The notes beneath the pieces were generated by a model that worked only from the letters and a program-made list of their open reading frames with translations, had not been told where the DNA came from and ran no database searches. This document shows positions 40,773-50,717 of a DNA stretch of 64,000 nt, in pieces. Source of the stretch: Sedimentitalea xiamensis (lineage in GTDB: Bacteria > Pseudomonadota > Alphaproteobacteria > Rhodobacterales > Rhodobacteraceae); contig NZ_JASNJE010000003.1 in the NCBI RefSeq assembly GCF_030164465.1, positions 124,001 through 188,000 of the forward strand. The letters run 5' to 3'. Numbering within the stretch: the stretch's first letter is position 1; each line of letters starts with the position of its first letter. The position numbers and the translations under genes were made by a program.

Positions 40773-41716
40773 GCGGCGTCCGGTCGGCTTGCCCGCAGGT
40801 TGCGCGCCAGCAGTTCCATCGCCGCCATGCGCACGGCGACGCCCATCTCGACCTGGTCCTGGATGACGCTGCGGTTGATGTCGTCGGCCAATGTTCCGTC
40901 GATCTCGACTCCGCGGTTCATCGGGCCGGGATGCATGACGATGGCGTCGGGTTTCGCCAGCGCCAGCTTTTCGGCGTCCAGCCCGTAGCGGTGGTAATAT
41001 TCCCGTTCGGACGGGATGAAACCGCCGTCCATCCGTTCCCGTTGAAGGCGCAGCATCATCACGACGTCCACGTCGGCAAGACCCGCGTTCATGTCGTCAA
41101 AGACCTCGACCCCGAACTGGTCGATCCGGGAGGGCATCAGCGTCGGCGGGCCGATCAGGCGGATGCGGTTTTCCATCTTTCCGAGCAGCAGGATGTTGGA
41201 CCGCGCGACGCGGGAATGGGCGATGTCGCCGCAGATGGCGATACTGAGCCGATGCAGCCGGCCCTTGGCGCGGCGGATCGTCAGCGCGTCCAGCAGCGCC
41301 TGTGTCGGATGTTCGTGGCGCCCGTCGCCGGCGTTCAGAACGGCGCAGTTCACCTTTTGCGCCAAGAGATCCACCGCGCCCGATTGCGGATGCCGCACCA
41401 CCAGCAGGTCGGGGTGCATGGCGTTCAGCGTCAGCGCCGTGTCGATCAGGGTTTCGCCTTTCTTGATCGAACTCGCCTGCATCGCCATGTTCATCACGTC
41501 CGCGCCAAGACGTTTCCCCGCGATCTCGAAAGACGCCTGGGTGCGGGTCGAATTCTCGAAGAACATGTTGATCTGCGTAAGCCCGGCCAGAACATCCGAA
41601 TGCTTGGCGGTCTGGCGGTTAAGCGCCACGTAGTCTTCGGCAAGATCCAGGATCGTCGTGATGTCGTGCGGACCGAGCGGTTCGATCCCCAGAAGATGGC
41701 GATGGTCAAAGGACAT
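40769..41716 (-). CDS. pyrB: Aspartate carbamoyltransferase catalytic subunit
   Basis: A 315-residue cytoplasmic enzyme of pyrimidine synthesis. The carbamoyl-phosphate loop [13 protein letters not shown] (52-64), [10 protein letters not shown], and [13 protein letters not shown] are all intact. The start at 41716 is chosen by homology; an in-frame ATG further upstream is possible. The operon continues with two small membrane proteins, the inactive dihydroorotase and plsY. No pyrI is seen, so regulation would depend on the dihydroorotase-like partner. Confidence 0.94.
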   Translation of the reverse strand: MSFDHRHLLGIEPLGPHDITTILDLAEDYVALNRQTAKHSDVLAGLTQINMFFENSTRTQASFEIAGKRLGADVMNMAMQASSIKKGETLIDTALTLNAMHPDLLVVRHPQSGAVDLLAQKVNCAVLNAGDGRHEHPTQALLDALTIRRAKGRLHRLSIAICGDIAHSRVARSNILLLGKMENRIRLIGPPTLMPSRIDQFGVEVFDDMNAGLADVDVVMMLRLQRERMDGGFIPSEREYYHRYGLDAEKLALAKPDAIVMHPGPMNRGVEIDGTLADDINRSVIQDQVEMGVAVRMAAMELLARNLRASRPDAA

Positions 41717-41878
41717 GGGCGCTCCGGTCTTGGTCGGCTCCTTATAGAAAGGCTGTGCTGGGCGGGCAAGCATGGCCGTCCGCCCCCGGAAGATCGAAGG
41801 CTGGAAATCCCGGCAATCGCACCACCGCGGCGTTTCTGGCGGTTTTCCCCGGCCCGCGAAACGTCTAGCGTGCGGATC

Positions 41879-42652
41879 ATGGAATCGGCACTGGATCATC
41901 GGACGGCGAAAGCCCTGCTGGAATGGCAGTTCGAACTCGGCGCGACCGAGGCGATCGGGGATTCGCCGGTCGATCGTTTCGGCTTGCCGGGAACGGCGCC
42001 CTGGCTGGCAAGACCGCGCCGGACAGCAGCGGCCCCTCTTTCGGTTCCTGCGCCTGCACCGGATGACCCGGTCGCGGCGGCGGGGGCGGCCGCGTCGGGC
42101 GCGGCGACCCTGGCCGATCTGCGGGATGCGCTGGCAGCCTTCGAGCTGTGCGATCTGAAGAAGGGTGCGCGCAGCCTGGTGTTTTCCGATGGCGTTGCCA
42201 GTTCCCGCGTGATGATCATCGGCGAAGCGCCCGGCCGTGACGAGGACCGCGAAGGCCGCCCATTCGTCGGGCGGGCCGGTCAATTGCTCGACAGGATGCT
42301 GGCGGCCATCGACCTCAGCCGGGAGGCGTCGGTGTATATCACCAACGTGCTGCCGTGGCGGCCGCCGCAGAACCGCGACCCGAAGCCGGATGAAATCGCG
42401 ATGATGCGTCCCTTCCTGGCGCGGCATGTGGAACTGGCCGCCCCGGAACTGATCGTCCTGATGGGCAACATCAGTTGCGATGCGGTGCTCGGACGGCGGG
42501 GCATCCTGCGGCTGCGCGGCACATGGGCCGAGGCGATGGGACGGCCGGTGCTGCCGATGGTCCATCCCGCCTACCTGTTGCGCACCCCGTCAGCCAAGCG
42601 CGAGGCATGGGCCGACCTTCTGTCCCTGAAAGCACGGTTGCGCGATGGTTGA
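41879..42652 (+). CDS. Family 4-like uracil-DNA glycosylase without a complete Fe-S site
   Basis: A 257-residue protein. The catalytic block [20 protein letters not shown] (115-134) and the [16 protein letters not shown] block near the C terminus are typical of family 4 uracil-DNA glycosylases that remove uracil from DNA. Of the four Cys that hold the [4Fe-4S] cluster, only Cys91 is present; the others are Lys94, Trp160 (in LPWRPPQNR) and Met176. Cluster-free relatives are common in alphaproteobacteria. An N-terminal Ala/Pro-rich linker (45-75) separates a short helical start. Overlaps the next gene by 8 bp. Confidence 0.83.
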   Translation: MESALDHRTAKALLEWQFELGATEAIGDSPVDRFGLPGTAPWLARPRRTAAAPLSVPAPAPDDPVAAAGAAASGAATLADLRDALAAFELCDLKKGARSLVFSDGVASSRVMIIGEAPGRDEDREGRPFVGRAGQLLDRMLAAIDLSREASVYITNVLPWRPPQNRDPKPDEIAMMRPFLARHVELAAPELIVLMGNISCDAVLGRRGILRLRGTWAEAMGRPVLPMVHPAYLLRTPSAKREAWADLLSLKARLRDG

Positions 42653-43256
42653 TCCACTGGTTCTCGCGGCATTCCTTCCGGCGGCTTTGGCGCTGAACCT
42701 GACGCCGGGGGCCGACATGATGTTCTGCATGGGGCAGGGGTTGCGGTCCGGTGGCCGCGCCTCCGTCGCCGCGAGCGCGGGCATCGCGCTTGGCGGCATG
42801 GTGCACGCGGTGGTCGCCGGGCTTGGCCTTGGCGCCACGGTCGCGGCCTTTCCCTGGATGTTCGACGTGATCCGCTGGATCGGGGTCGCCTATCTGCTCT
42901 GGCTCGCCTGGGGCGCGATCGCCGGCCAATCGAAAAACGCGGTCCCCGACCAAGTCAGATCGGCGCGGGCCTTTCGCAACGGTCTGATCGTCAACCTGAC
43001 CAATCCCAAGGTCATTCTGTTCACACTCGCCTTCGTGCCGCAATTCGTGGACCCGTCGGCCGGTTCGATCCTGACGCAGTTTCTGATCTTCGGCGGCGTT
43101 CTGTCGCTTGGCGGGTTCGTGATCAACGGGCTGGCCGGGATCTTCGCGGGCAGCGCCCGGCGGCGGCTGGCGGGCGGCGGCACCTGGCTGAACTATGTCA
43201 GCGGCGGTATTTTCGCGGCGCTGGCGGTCCGGCTGGCCGTCATGGAAAGGACCTAG
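42645..43256 (+). CDS. LysE family amino acid exporter
   Basis: A 203-residue inner-membrane protein with six predicted helices. The RhtB/LysE N terminus ALALNLTPGADMMFCMGQGL (about 14-33) and the LIVNLTNPKVILFTLAFVPQ segment (about 113-132) are diagnostic. These carriers export amino acids or derivatives; the substrate is not identifiable. It lies between the UDG gene and moaB with an overlap at the 5' end and 3 bp at the 3' end. Confidence 0.88.
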   Translation: MVDPLVLAAFLPAALALNLTPGADMMFCMGQGLRSGGRASVAASAGIALGGMVHAVVAGLGLGATVAAFPWMFDVIRWIGVAYLLWLAWGAIAGQSKNAVPDQVRSARAFRNGLIVNLTNPKVILFTLAFVPQFVDPSAGSILTQFLIFGGVLSLGGFVINGLAGIFAGSARRRLAGGGTWLNYVSGGIFAALAVRLAVMERT

Positions 43257-43259
43257 ATC

Positions 43260-43802
43260 ATGTCCCGAATCGACGAAACCAAGGATTTCATCCCGATCCG
43301 GATCGCGGTGCTGACCGTGTCCGACACCCGGTCTCTGGACGAGGACCGGTCGGGGCAGGTTCTGGTGGACCGCCTTCAGTCCGCCGGCCACAGGCTGGCG
43401 GAGCGCAAGATCATCCGTGACGAACGGGACCAGATTGCTGATCAGTTGCGGGCCTGGATCGCCGATCCGGACATCGACGTGGTGATCAGCACCGGGGGAA
43501 CGGGCCTGACGGGCCGGGACGTCACGGTGGAGGCCCACCGGGATGTCTATGAAAAGGAAATCGACGCTTTCGGGACCGTCTTCACCATGATCTCGATGGA
43601 GAAGATCGGCACCAGCGCGGTGCAGTCCCGCGCTACCGCCGGGGTGGCGGGCGGAACCTACCTGTTCGCGCTGCCCGGCAGCCCCGGCGCCTGCAAGGAT
43701 GCCTGGGACGGCATCCTCTCCCTGCAACTGGATTATCGCCACCGGCCCTGCAACTTCGTCGAAATCATGCCGCGGCTGGACGAACACCAGCGGCGGAAGT
43801 AA
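43260..43802 (+). CDS. moaB: Molybdenum cofactor biosynthesis protein B
   Basis: A 180-residue MogA/MoaB-fold protein that adenylates molybdopterin or helps molybdate insertion. IRIAVLTVSDTRSLDEDRSG (13-32), ISTGGTGLTGRDVT (78-91) and FALPGSPGACKDAWD (138-152) are family signatures. Cofactor genes are also found at 31.2-31.9 kb and 59.4-63.6 kb. Confidence 0.93.
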   Translation: MSRIDETKDFIPIRIAVLTVSDTRSLDEDRSGQVLVDRLQSAGHRLAERKIIRDERDQIADQLRAWIADPDIDVVISTGGTGLTGRDVTVEAHRDVYEKEIDAFGTVFTMISMEKIGTSAVQSRATAGVAGGTYLFALPGSPGACKDAWDGILSLQLDYRHRPCNFVEIMPRLDEHQRRK

Positions 43803-43897
43803 CGCTTTCGCTGGCTCAACCGGTTGTGGCTTGGCATTTTCCCGTGTCTCGCTAGGTTGAAACAAGGGGGCATCGCGTTTCCTGAAGGTGTGAACCC

Positions 43898-45358
43898 ATG
43901 CGATTTTTGCGGCAAAGTCTGGTCGGCCTGTTCCTGGCGTCCGTTGCGCTGGCGCTGCTTGTCTATGCCGCCAGTCTTGTATTGTCCGCCGTCCAGATCC
44001 GTATGAGCGATGACAAGATGCCGCCGCCGGCCCGCGAGCGGGTGTTCGCCGTCAACCTCGTGACCGCCAGCACGGAAACGATCGTGCCGGTGATGGAAGC
44101 CTTCGGACAGGTGCAAAGCCGCCGGACGCTCGAACTTCGGACCGCGATGGGTGGCCGCATCATCGGCCTGTCGGAGAATTTCGAGGAAGGCGGCGCGGTC
44201 ACGGCCGGCGAAGTGCTGGTTCAGATCGACCCGGCGAATGCGCAGTCGGAGCTGAACCGTCTGCGGAACGATCTGATGGACGCGGAGGCCGAAGGCCGCG
44301 ATGCGGAGAGATCGCTGGCGCTGGCCCGCGATGAACTCGTCGCGGCGCAGGACCAGGCCGAGCTGCGGGAACGCGCGTTCGGGCGGCAGGACGATCTGCA
44401 ATCGCGCGGCGTCGGAACCGCCGCCGCGGTCGAGGTCGCGGAACTCGCCGCCGCGGCGGCCCGCCAGGCGGTGCTGTCGCGCCGGCAGGCGGTGGCGCAG
44501 GCCGAGGCGCGGCTGGATCAGGCGGCGACGCGGCTTGCGCGGGCCGAAATCGCGGTCGAAAGCGCGCGGCGCGACCTGGCCGAAACCACCGTGATGGCGG
44601 CCTTTGACGGTGTCCTGAGCGACGTCGATCTGGTCGAAGGCCGTCTGGTGTCCGCCAACGAAAAACTGGCGCTTCTGGTCGATCCCCATGCTCTGGAGGT
44701 CGCGTTCCGGATCTCGACCGCGCAATATTCCCGGCTGCTGGATGACGGCGGCGTGCTGATCCCCGCCAGCGTGACCGCGACGCTCGACGTGAGCGGGGCG
44801 GAACTGACCGCGCAGGGACGGATCAGCCGCGACAGCGCCTCGGCGGGCGACGGGCAATCGGGACGGCTGATCTTTGCCCGTCTGGGGGCCGCTCCGGGTT
44901 TCAAGCCCGGCGATTTCGTCACCGTGTCGGTGCAGGAACCCGCGTTTGACAATGTGGTGCGCCTGCCGGCCTCGGCGCTGGACGCGTCGGGTTCGGTTCT
45001 GGTGATCGATGCCGACGACCGGTTGAGCGCCTTGCCGGTGAACCTGATCCGCCGCCAGGGCGACGACGTTCTGGTGCGTGGCGCCGGCCTGGACGGGCGC
45101 GAGGTGGTCGTCGGGCGCACGCCGTTGCTGGGTCCGGGCATTCAGGTGCGCCCGTTGCGGGACGAGGCGGCCTCGCAGCCGCAACCGGACCAGGCGATGC
45201 TGGAACTTTCGGAGGACCGCAGGGCGCAGCTTGTCGCGGTGGTTCAGGCCAACGACCGCCTGCCCGCCGAGGCCAAGGCCCGTATTCTCGGCCAGCTGGC
45301 CGAGGCCCGCGTGCCGGCGAGGCTGGTGCAGCGGATCGAATCCCGGATCGGCGGGTAG
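43898..45358 (+). CDS. RND efflux periplasmic adaptor (membrane fusion protein)
   Basis: A 486-residue HlyD/AcrA-like adaptor. An N-terminal membrane anchor (LVGLFLASVALALLVYAASL) is followed by a lipoyl half (RTAMGGRIIGLSENFEEGGA), a long Ala/Glu/Arg coiled-coil hairpin (about 115-225), the second lipoyl half (AFDGVLSDVDLVEGRLVS), then beta-barrel and membrane-proximal domains. A C-terminal tail of some 50 residues (LSEDRRAQLVAVVQANDRLP...) goes beyond the usual family length. It is 8 bp before the pump gene. No outer-membrane channel gene is near. Confidence 0.9.
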   Translation: MRFLRQSLVGLFLASVALALLVYAASLVLSAVQIRMSDDKMPPPARERVFAVNLVTASTETIVPVMEAFGQVQSRRTLELRTAMGGRIIGLSENFEEGGAVTAGEVLVQIDPANAQSELNRLRNDLMDAEAEGRDAERSLALARDELVAAQDQAELRERAFGRQDDLQSRGVGTAAAVEVAELAAAAARQAVLSRRQAVAQAEARLDQAATRLARAEIAVESARRDLAETTVMAAFDGVLSDVDLVEGRLVSANEKLALLVDPHALEVAFRISTAQYSRLLDDGGVLIPASVTATLDVSGAELTAQGRISRDSASAGDGQSGRLIFARLGAAPGFKPGDFVTVSVQEPAFDNVVRLPASALDASGSVLVIDADDRLSALPVNLIRRQGDDVLVRGAGLDGREVVVGRTPLLGPGIQVRPLRDEAASQPQPDQAMLELSEDRRAQLVAVVQANDRLPAEAKARILGQLAEARVPARLVQRIESRIGG

Positions 45359-45366
45359 GCGAAGCG

Positions 45367-48300
45367 ATGCGGGATATTCCGGACACCGCGGGCGGGGTTC
45401 TGTCCTATTTCACCCGGCACAGGACTGCCGCCAACTTGCTTCTGATGGTGATGCTGGTGCTGGGGGTGGCGGCGGTCCCGAACATGCGGGCGCAGTTCTT
45501 TCCGGACGTGATCGTGGACAACGTGACCGTCAAGGTCGACTGGGACGGCGCCGGTCCCGAGGATCTGGACGGCGGAGTCGCGCAATTGATCGAACCGGCG
45601 CTGTTGGCGGTCGACGGGGTTGAAAGCACCGCCTCCGTTTCGCGTGAAGGCAGCGCGACAATTACCCTGGATTTCGAACCGGGGTGGGACATGGCGCGGG
45701 CCGCGAACGATGTGCAGGCCGCCGTGGACGCGATCACCACGCTGCCTGAAGATTCCGAAGAACCGACGGTGCGGCGCGGCGCCTGGCGGGACCGGGTGAC
45801 GGACGTGGTGCTGACCGGGCCGATCGCGCCCGCGCAGCTTGCACTCTTCGCCGATGAATTTGTCACCCGGCTGTTCGCCGCCGGTGTGACCCGCACGACG
45901 ATAAGGGGCGTTGCCGCGCCGGAAACGGTGGTCGAGGTGGCGTCGGCCAACCTGATCTCCAACGACATCAGCATGACCGACATCGCCACCGCCATCGCGG
46001 CCGAGGTCAATGCCGACCCGGCGGGCGACGTTGCGGGAGCCAATGCCAGGGTGCGCACCGGAACCGAAAAACGCAGCGCCGAGGATATTGCCGGAATCGT
46101 CCTGCGGTCCAATCCGGACGGTTCCAAGCTGACCATCGCCGACATCGCGGTGATCCGGGTGGAAGGAGTCGACAGGAACCGCATCTACTTCGTCGGCGGC
46201 GATCCGGCGATTTCGATCCGGGTGGACCGATCCGACCAGGGCGATGCCATCGGCATCCAGAAAACTGTCGAGGACGTGGCCCGGCAAATGCAGGCCAGTC
46301 TGCCGGCGGGGGTGACCCTGGACCTGATCCGGACCCGTGCGGAGGCGATCAGTGGGCGTCTGAACATTCTTCTGGACAACGGGCTGATGGGGCTGGGACT
46401 GGTGATCCTGCTGCTGTTCCTGTTTCTGAACGCGCGCATCGCATTCTGGGTGGCCGCCGGAATCCCGGTGGCGATGTTCGCGGCGATCGCGCTGATGTAT
46501 GTGGCCGGGCTGACCTTCAACATGGTCAGTCTCTTCGGTCTGATTATCACCCTGGGCATTGTCGTGGACGACGCCATCGTGGTCGGGGAACATGCGGATT
46601 TCCGTTCCCGCAGACTGGGCGAACACCCGGTTCAGGCGGCGGAGAACGCGGCAAGGCGGATGGCGATGCCGGTTTTCGCCGCCACCCTGACGACAGTCAT
46701 CGCCTTTTTCGGCCTGGTGGCCATCGGTGGACGGTTCGGCGACCTGATCCGCGATATTCCTTTCACGGTGATCGCCGTGCTGCTCGCGTCGCTGGTCGAA
46801 TGCTTCTTGATCCTGCCCAATCACATGTCGCATGCGATTGTCCATTCCGCGAAGGAACATTGGTATGACTGGCCCAACCGGATCGTCAACCGGGGGTTTC
46901 GCCGGGTCAGGGATGACCTGTTCCGGCCGCTCATGGGCTGGGTCGTCTGGGGGCGCTACGTGGTGCTCGCCGCCGCGGTCGCCCTGCTGGCGGGCCAGAT
47001 CGCGGTTTTCATCCGCGGCGACGTGCAGTGGCGGTTCTTCAATGCGCCCGAACGGGGCTCCGTGACCGGAAACTTCGCCATGGTCGAAGGGGCCACGCGC
47101 GCGGACGCGCTGGCCATGATGCAGGAGATGCAGCGCGCGACCGAGGCGCTCGGACGCGACTACGAGGACCGCTACGGGCGCAATCCGCTGGACTATGTGA
47201 TGGCCGAGATCGGCGGCAATTCCGGCCCCGGCCTGTCCGGCGTGGACACCAAGGACCCGGACCTGCTCGGCGGGATTTCCATCGAACTGATAGACGCCGA
47301 CCTGCGGCCCTATTCCAGCTTCGCCTTCGTTGCGGAATTGCAGGACAGTGTGCGCCGGCACCCGCTTGTGGAGACGGTTTCGTTCCGTGGCTGGCGTTCC
47401 GGTCCGGGCGGCGATGCGCTGGACGTTCAATTCTTTGGCGCCGATGTCCAGACGCTCAAGGCGGCGAGTCTGGACCTGCAGGCCGCCTTGCTGCGCTATC
47501 CCGAGGTGTCGGCGGTGCAGGACAACCTCGCCTATGACAAGGAGGAACTTATTCTCGACCTGACGCCGCAGGGGCAGGCGCTCGGGTTCACCATCGGTTC
47601 CCTTGGCCAGGCGCTGCGGGCCCGGCTGAACGGGATCGAGGCCGCAACCTATCCCGACGGGCCGCGCAGCGCCGCGATCCGCGTGGAACTGCCGGACAGC
47701 GAACTGACGGCGGATTTCATGGAACGCACCTACCTGCGGACGCCGCAGGGAAGCTACGTGCCCCTGTCCGACATCGTCAGCGTCGAACGGCGCAGCGGGT
47801 TCGCCACCATCCGGCGCGAGAACGGACTGCGCCTGATCTCGGTGACCGGCGACATTTCCGAGGACGATCCGGCACGGGCGGAAAGCATCCAGATCGCCCT
47901 TGAAACCGAAATCCTGCCGCGAATCGCCAGCGAACGGCAGGTGGACTGGCGATTGTCCGGCCTCAGCGAACAGGAAGACGACTTCCTGAACGATGCGCGC
48001 AACGGCCTGATCCTCTGCCTGACCGGCATCTATCTCGTTCTGGCCTGGGTCTTTGCAAGCTGGACACGTCCCATCGTCGTCATGGCGATCATTCCCTTCG
48101 GACTTGTCGGCGCGATCTATGGCCACGCCCTGTGGGACGTGCCGCTGAGCATGTTCACCGTGGTCGGACTGTTGGGAATGACCGGGATCATCATCAACGA
48201 TTCCATCGTGCTGGTGACGACAATCGACCAGTATGCGCAGGAACGCGGACTGGTTCCGTCCATCGTCGCGGGTGCGACGGACAGGTTGCGCCCGGTCATG

Positions 48301-48756
48301 CTGACGACGCTCACGACGGTTCTGGGACTGTCGCCGCTGCTCTACGAACAGAGCCAGCAGGCGCAATTCCTGAAACCCACGGTGATCACTCTGGTCTACG
48401 GCCTGGGTTTCGGAATGGTTCTCGTGCTTCTGGTGGTGCCGGCACTCGTGGCGGTGCAGAACGACATCCGGCGGCCGCTGATGGCCTTGCGGCGCGCCTT
48501 GCGCAGCCCGGACCGGCTGTTGTGCGGACTGGTCGGGACGACGGCGGTCCTGCTGTCGGTCTGGCTGGCCGCCACCCTGGGTGCGACACTGGTTCGCGGC
48601 GATCTGCCCCCGGTCCTGGCGGGGCTGGTTCCGATGGCGCGGGACCTCGCGCCGCCGCGCGCGGCGCTGGCGCTTTTCGTGGCGGGGGCCTTGCTGATCG
48701 TCGCCGCCGGGTATCTCGTTTCGCTTCTTGCCTACGGGCGGGCGCGCAGAGCCTGA
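45367..48756 (+). CDS. RND efflux transporter permease (AcrB/HAE-1 family)
   Basis: A 1129-residue, twelve-helix proton-driven pump. The proton relay motif in helix 4 is intact (GIVVDDAIVVGEH), and the matching segment in the second half is TGIIINDSIVLVTTI. Two large periplasmic loops are present. The C terminus (about 1040-1129) has extra helices. The pump and adaptor form a two-gene operon; the outer-membrane partner would be shared. Substrates could be drugs, metals or lipids and cannot be told. The last 25 bp overlap the convergent NUDIX gene. Confidence 0.92.
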   Translation: MRDIPDTAGGVLSYFTRHRTAANLLLMVMLVLGVAAVPNMRAQFFPDVIVDNVTVKVDWDGAGPEDLDGGVAQLIEPALLAVDGVESTASVSREGSATITLDFEPGWDMARAANDVQAAVDAITTLPEDSEEPTVRRGAWRDRVTDVVLTGPIAPAQLALFADEFVTRLFAAGVTRTTIRGVAAPETVVEVASANLISNDISMTDIATAIAAEVNADPAGDVAGANARVRTGTEKRSAEDIAGIVLRSNPDGSKLTIADIAVIRVEGVDRNRIYFVGGDPAISIRVDRSDQGDAIGIQKTVEDVARQMQASLPAGVTLDLIRTRAEAISGRLNILLDNGLMGLGLVILLLFLFLNARIAFWVAAGIPVAMFAAIALMYVAGLTFNMVSLFGLIITLGIVVDDAIVVGEHADFRSRRLGEHPVQAAENAARRMAMPVFAATLTTVIAFFGLVAIGGRFGDLIRDIPFTVIAVLLASLVECFLILPNHMSHAIVHSAKEHWYDWPNRIVNRGFRRVRDDLFRPLMGWVVWGRYVVLAAAVALLAGQIAVFIRGDVQWRFFNAPERGSVTGNFAMVEGATRADALAMMQEMQRATEALGRDYEDRYGRNPLDYVMAEIGGNSGPGLSGVDTKDPDLLGGISIELIDADLRPYSSFAFVAELQDSVRRHPLVETVSFRGWRSGPGGDALDVQFFGADVQTLKAASLDLQAALLRYPEVSAVQDNLAYDKEELILDLTPQGQALGFTIGSLGQALRARLNGIEAATYPDGPRSAAIRVELPDSELTADFMERTYLRTPQGSYVPLSDIVSVERRSGFATIRRENGLRLISVTGDISEDDPARAESIQIALETEILPRIASERQVDWRLSGLSEQEDDFLNDARNGLILCLTGIYLVLAWVFASWTRPIVVMAIIPFGLVGAIYGHALWDVPLSMFTVVGLLGMTGIIINDSIVLVTTIDQYAQERGLVPSIVAGATDRLRPVMLTTLTTVLGLSPLLYEQSQQAQFLKPTVITLVYGLGFGMVLVLLVVPALVAVQNDIRRPLMALRRALRSPDRLLCGLVGTTAVLLSVWLAATLGATLVRGDLPPVLAGLVPMARDLAPPRAALALFVAGALLIVAAGYLVSLLAYGRARRA

Positions 48757-49175
48757 CGGCGGCCGATCGCCAGGTCCAGCAGGGAGCCAACCCGCGCGCT
48801 CATCCGAAGCTGTCCGGCGCGGACCCGGTCGAAATCCACCCATCCGGCGTCCAGCACGTCATCCGCGGCGCGGGGTGTGCCGCCGACATAGTCGCAAAGC
48901 ACCGCGGCGAGCAGGTAATGCACCTGAACCGTCCCGGCGGAATCCCGTTGCAGAACGTCGATGTTGGTCAGGTATTCGACCGGAGTAGCCGCGACGCCGG
49001 TTTCTTCGAGCAACTCGCGGCGGGCGGCCTCCAGGGCTGTCTCTCCGAGTTCGACGTGACCGCCGGGAAATCCCCAGAGACCGGCGTCCGGGGCCTTGGA
49101 TCGCTGCGCCAGAAGAACGGTATCGCCGCGCAGGACAACGGCGATGGCGCCCAGCAAGGGAGTTGCTTGCGTCAT
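48732..49175 (-). CDS. NUDIX hydrolase
   Basis: A 147-residue pyrophosphohydrolase. The NUDIX box GHVELGETALEAARRELLEETG (G-x5-E-x7-REUxEExG, about 38-59) is intact. Family members clean up oxidised nucleotides or act on ADP-ribose, NADH or other diphosphates; the substrate cannot be told. The start at 49175 lies one base after the stop of the gene above; a longer start overlapping that gene is less likely. It overlaps the convergent RND pump gene by 25 bp. Confidence 0.88.
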   Translation of the reverse strand: MTQATPLLGAIAVVLRGDTVLLAQRSKAPDAGLWGFPGGHVELGETALEAARRELLEETGVAATPVEYLTNIDVLQRDSAGTVQVHYLLAAVLCDYVGGTPRAADDVLDAGWVDFDRVRAGQLRMSARVGSLLDLAIGRRQALRARP

Positions 49176-49176
49176 C

Positions 49177-49992
49177 CTATCCCGGCGTGCAGCCGATGAT
49201 GTCAACGGCGTGACGCTTGCCCAGAACGGTGATGCGAACCGCCGACCGGTCCAGTGCGAAAGGGCCGCTCTCGACGTGAACCAGATCGCTCGCCGCCAGC
49301 AACGTGCCGCCTGTGCGGCGGGTTTCAGTCTCCGATGCCCAGATCTGGGGATTGCCGGGTTCGATCACCGCGACCTCGTTGCCGCCGGCCGACGGCATGT
49401 CTATCCGGGCTTCGATCCGCATCCCGCCGTCGATCGGAGACAGGCGGCAGGAGGCAGCGGCGACGCCTGCCTCGGATTCCGTATAGGGGCGGTCCGCCAG
49501 CGCCGCCGCAATGGCGGGGTCGCGTTTGGCATCGGCGTCCAGCGCGTGATCAACGGACAGCGATCCGGGAATGCACACGTCCTTGCAGAGACCGATGTCG
49601 ATGGTGCCGCGCAGCTTCACCGGGCGCGTGGGGTCCAGCGGCGTGACCTCGATGGGCAGGACCAGCCGGGTCTTGTAGCCGATGGACTGCACCCCGCCCT
49701 GATCGAATACATGCGGCGTCGGCCAGATGTAACTGACCTGGCGCACGTTATCGGACCGGCCCCAGTCGAAGGCCGGCGGAATGCCCGCGTCTCCCGGCGC
49801 GCGCCAGTAGGTCTTCCAGCCATCGGACAGGGTCAGGTCGAGCGCCGTCATGTAGGTGCCGCGCCGGGTCATGCCGCCGTCGAGCACTGCGATCTGGACA
49901 AGATCGTTCATCGCGCTCTGTGCCCGGCTTTCGGGAGCCGGCAGCGCGAACGCCGCGCAGAGGGCGAAAAGGAATGCAAGACGGATCTTCAT
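49177..49992 (-). CDS. Secreted DsbD N-terminal-like (DsbC/ScsB-type) protein
   Basis: A 271-residue periplasmic protein with a signal peptide ([24 protein letters not shown]). The mature domain starts QIAVLDGG and has [19 protein letters not shown] (about 58-76) and the redox pair in [11 protein letters not shown] (about 133-143), as in DsbD-alpha/ScsB. It has no membrane or thioredoxin domains, so it must receive electrons from another transmembrane reductase such as CcdA. It lies upstream of the NUDIX gene on the same strand. Confidence 0.82.
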   Translation of the reverse strand: MKIRLAFLFALCAAFALPAPESRAQSAMNDLVQIAVLDGGMTRRGTYMTALDLTLSDGWKTYWRAPGDAGIPPAFDWGRSDNVRQVSYIWPTPHVFDQGGVQSIGYKTRLVLPIEVTPLDPTRPVKLRGTIDIGLCKDVCIPGSLSVDHALDADAKRDPAIAAALADRPYTESEAGVAAASCRLSPIDGGMRIEARIDMPSAGGNEVAVIEPGNPQIWASETETRRTGGTLLAASDLVHVESGPFALDRSAVRITVLGKRHAVDIIGCTPG

Positions 49993-50153
49993 TCCGGATA
50001 GATGGGCAATTCGGGATGAAATGCCAAGTCACATTCCGGTGGGCGCGCGGATTTCCGTCACTGTGCCGATCTGCCACTTGCACCGGCCATGCCCGGCGGC
50101 CATGTTGGGTGTCAGAGCGGAGGCGAAAGACGGCGAGAGAACGGGATCCACGC

Positions 50154-50708
50154 ATGAATCTGACCGGAAAACTGCTGATCGCAATGCCTGGAATGGGGGA
50201 CATCAGGTTCGATCATTCGGTGGTGTTCCTGTGCAGCCACGGCGACGAAGGCGCGATGGGGCTCATCGTCAACAAGCCGGCGGAAGACGTGCGGTTGTCC
50301 GACCTGCTGGAACAGCTCAGCATCACGCCGCAGCCGCCGGGGCGCGACATGAGCGTGCATTTCGGCGGGCCGGTCGAAAGCGCGCGGGGCTTTGTCCTGC
50401 ATTCCGACGACTATTGCTCGAACCTTCAATCGATGACGGTATCGGACCGTTTCCGGATGACCGCGACGCTCGATATTCTCGAAGACATAGCCACGGGAAG
50501 CGGACCGGAACAGGCGCTCATGATGTTGGGCTATGCCGGCTGGGGCCCAGGGCAACTGGAATCCGAAATCGCGATGAACGGCTGGCTGACGGCGGATGCC
50601 GATCCCGATCTGGTTTTCGGTCTGAAGGATGCGGAAAAGTGGAGCGCGGCGCTTGGCTCGCTTGGCGTCGACCCCCTGACCCTGTCCGCAAGCGCTGGTC
50701 ACGCCTGA
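50154..50708 (+). CDS. yqgE: YqgE/AlgH family protein
   Basis: A 184-residue protein of the UPF0301/DUF179 family. [20 protein letters not shown] (2-21), [14 protein letters not shown] and VHFGGPVE are typical. Structures are known for relatives but the biochemical role is not. The start at 50154 matches the family; a longer open frame upstream reads in the opposite gene's shadow. Confidence 0.9.
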   Translation: MNLTGKLLIAMPGMGDIRFDHSVVFLCSHGDEGAMGLIVNKPAEDVRLSDLLEQLSITPQPPGRDMSVHFGGPVESARGFVLHSDDYCSNLQSMTVSDRFRMTATLDILEDIATGSGPEQALMMLGYAGWGPGQLESEIAMNGWLTADADPDLVFGLKDAEKWSAALGSLGVDPLTLSASAGHA

Positions 50709-50717
50709 TCTGCGGGG

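Noticed and set aside
45244-48843. 1199-codon open frame on the minus strand opposite the RND pump
   Set aside because: It is an antisense shadow of a clear AcrB-type gene; the translation is rich in Arg, His, Gln and Pro with no domain.
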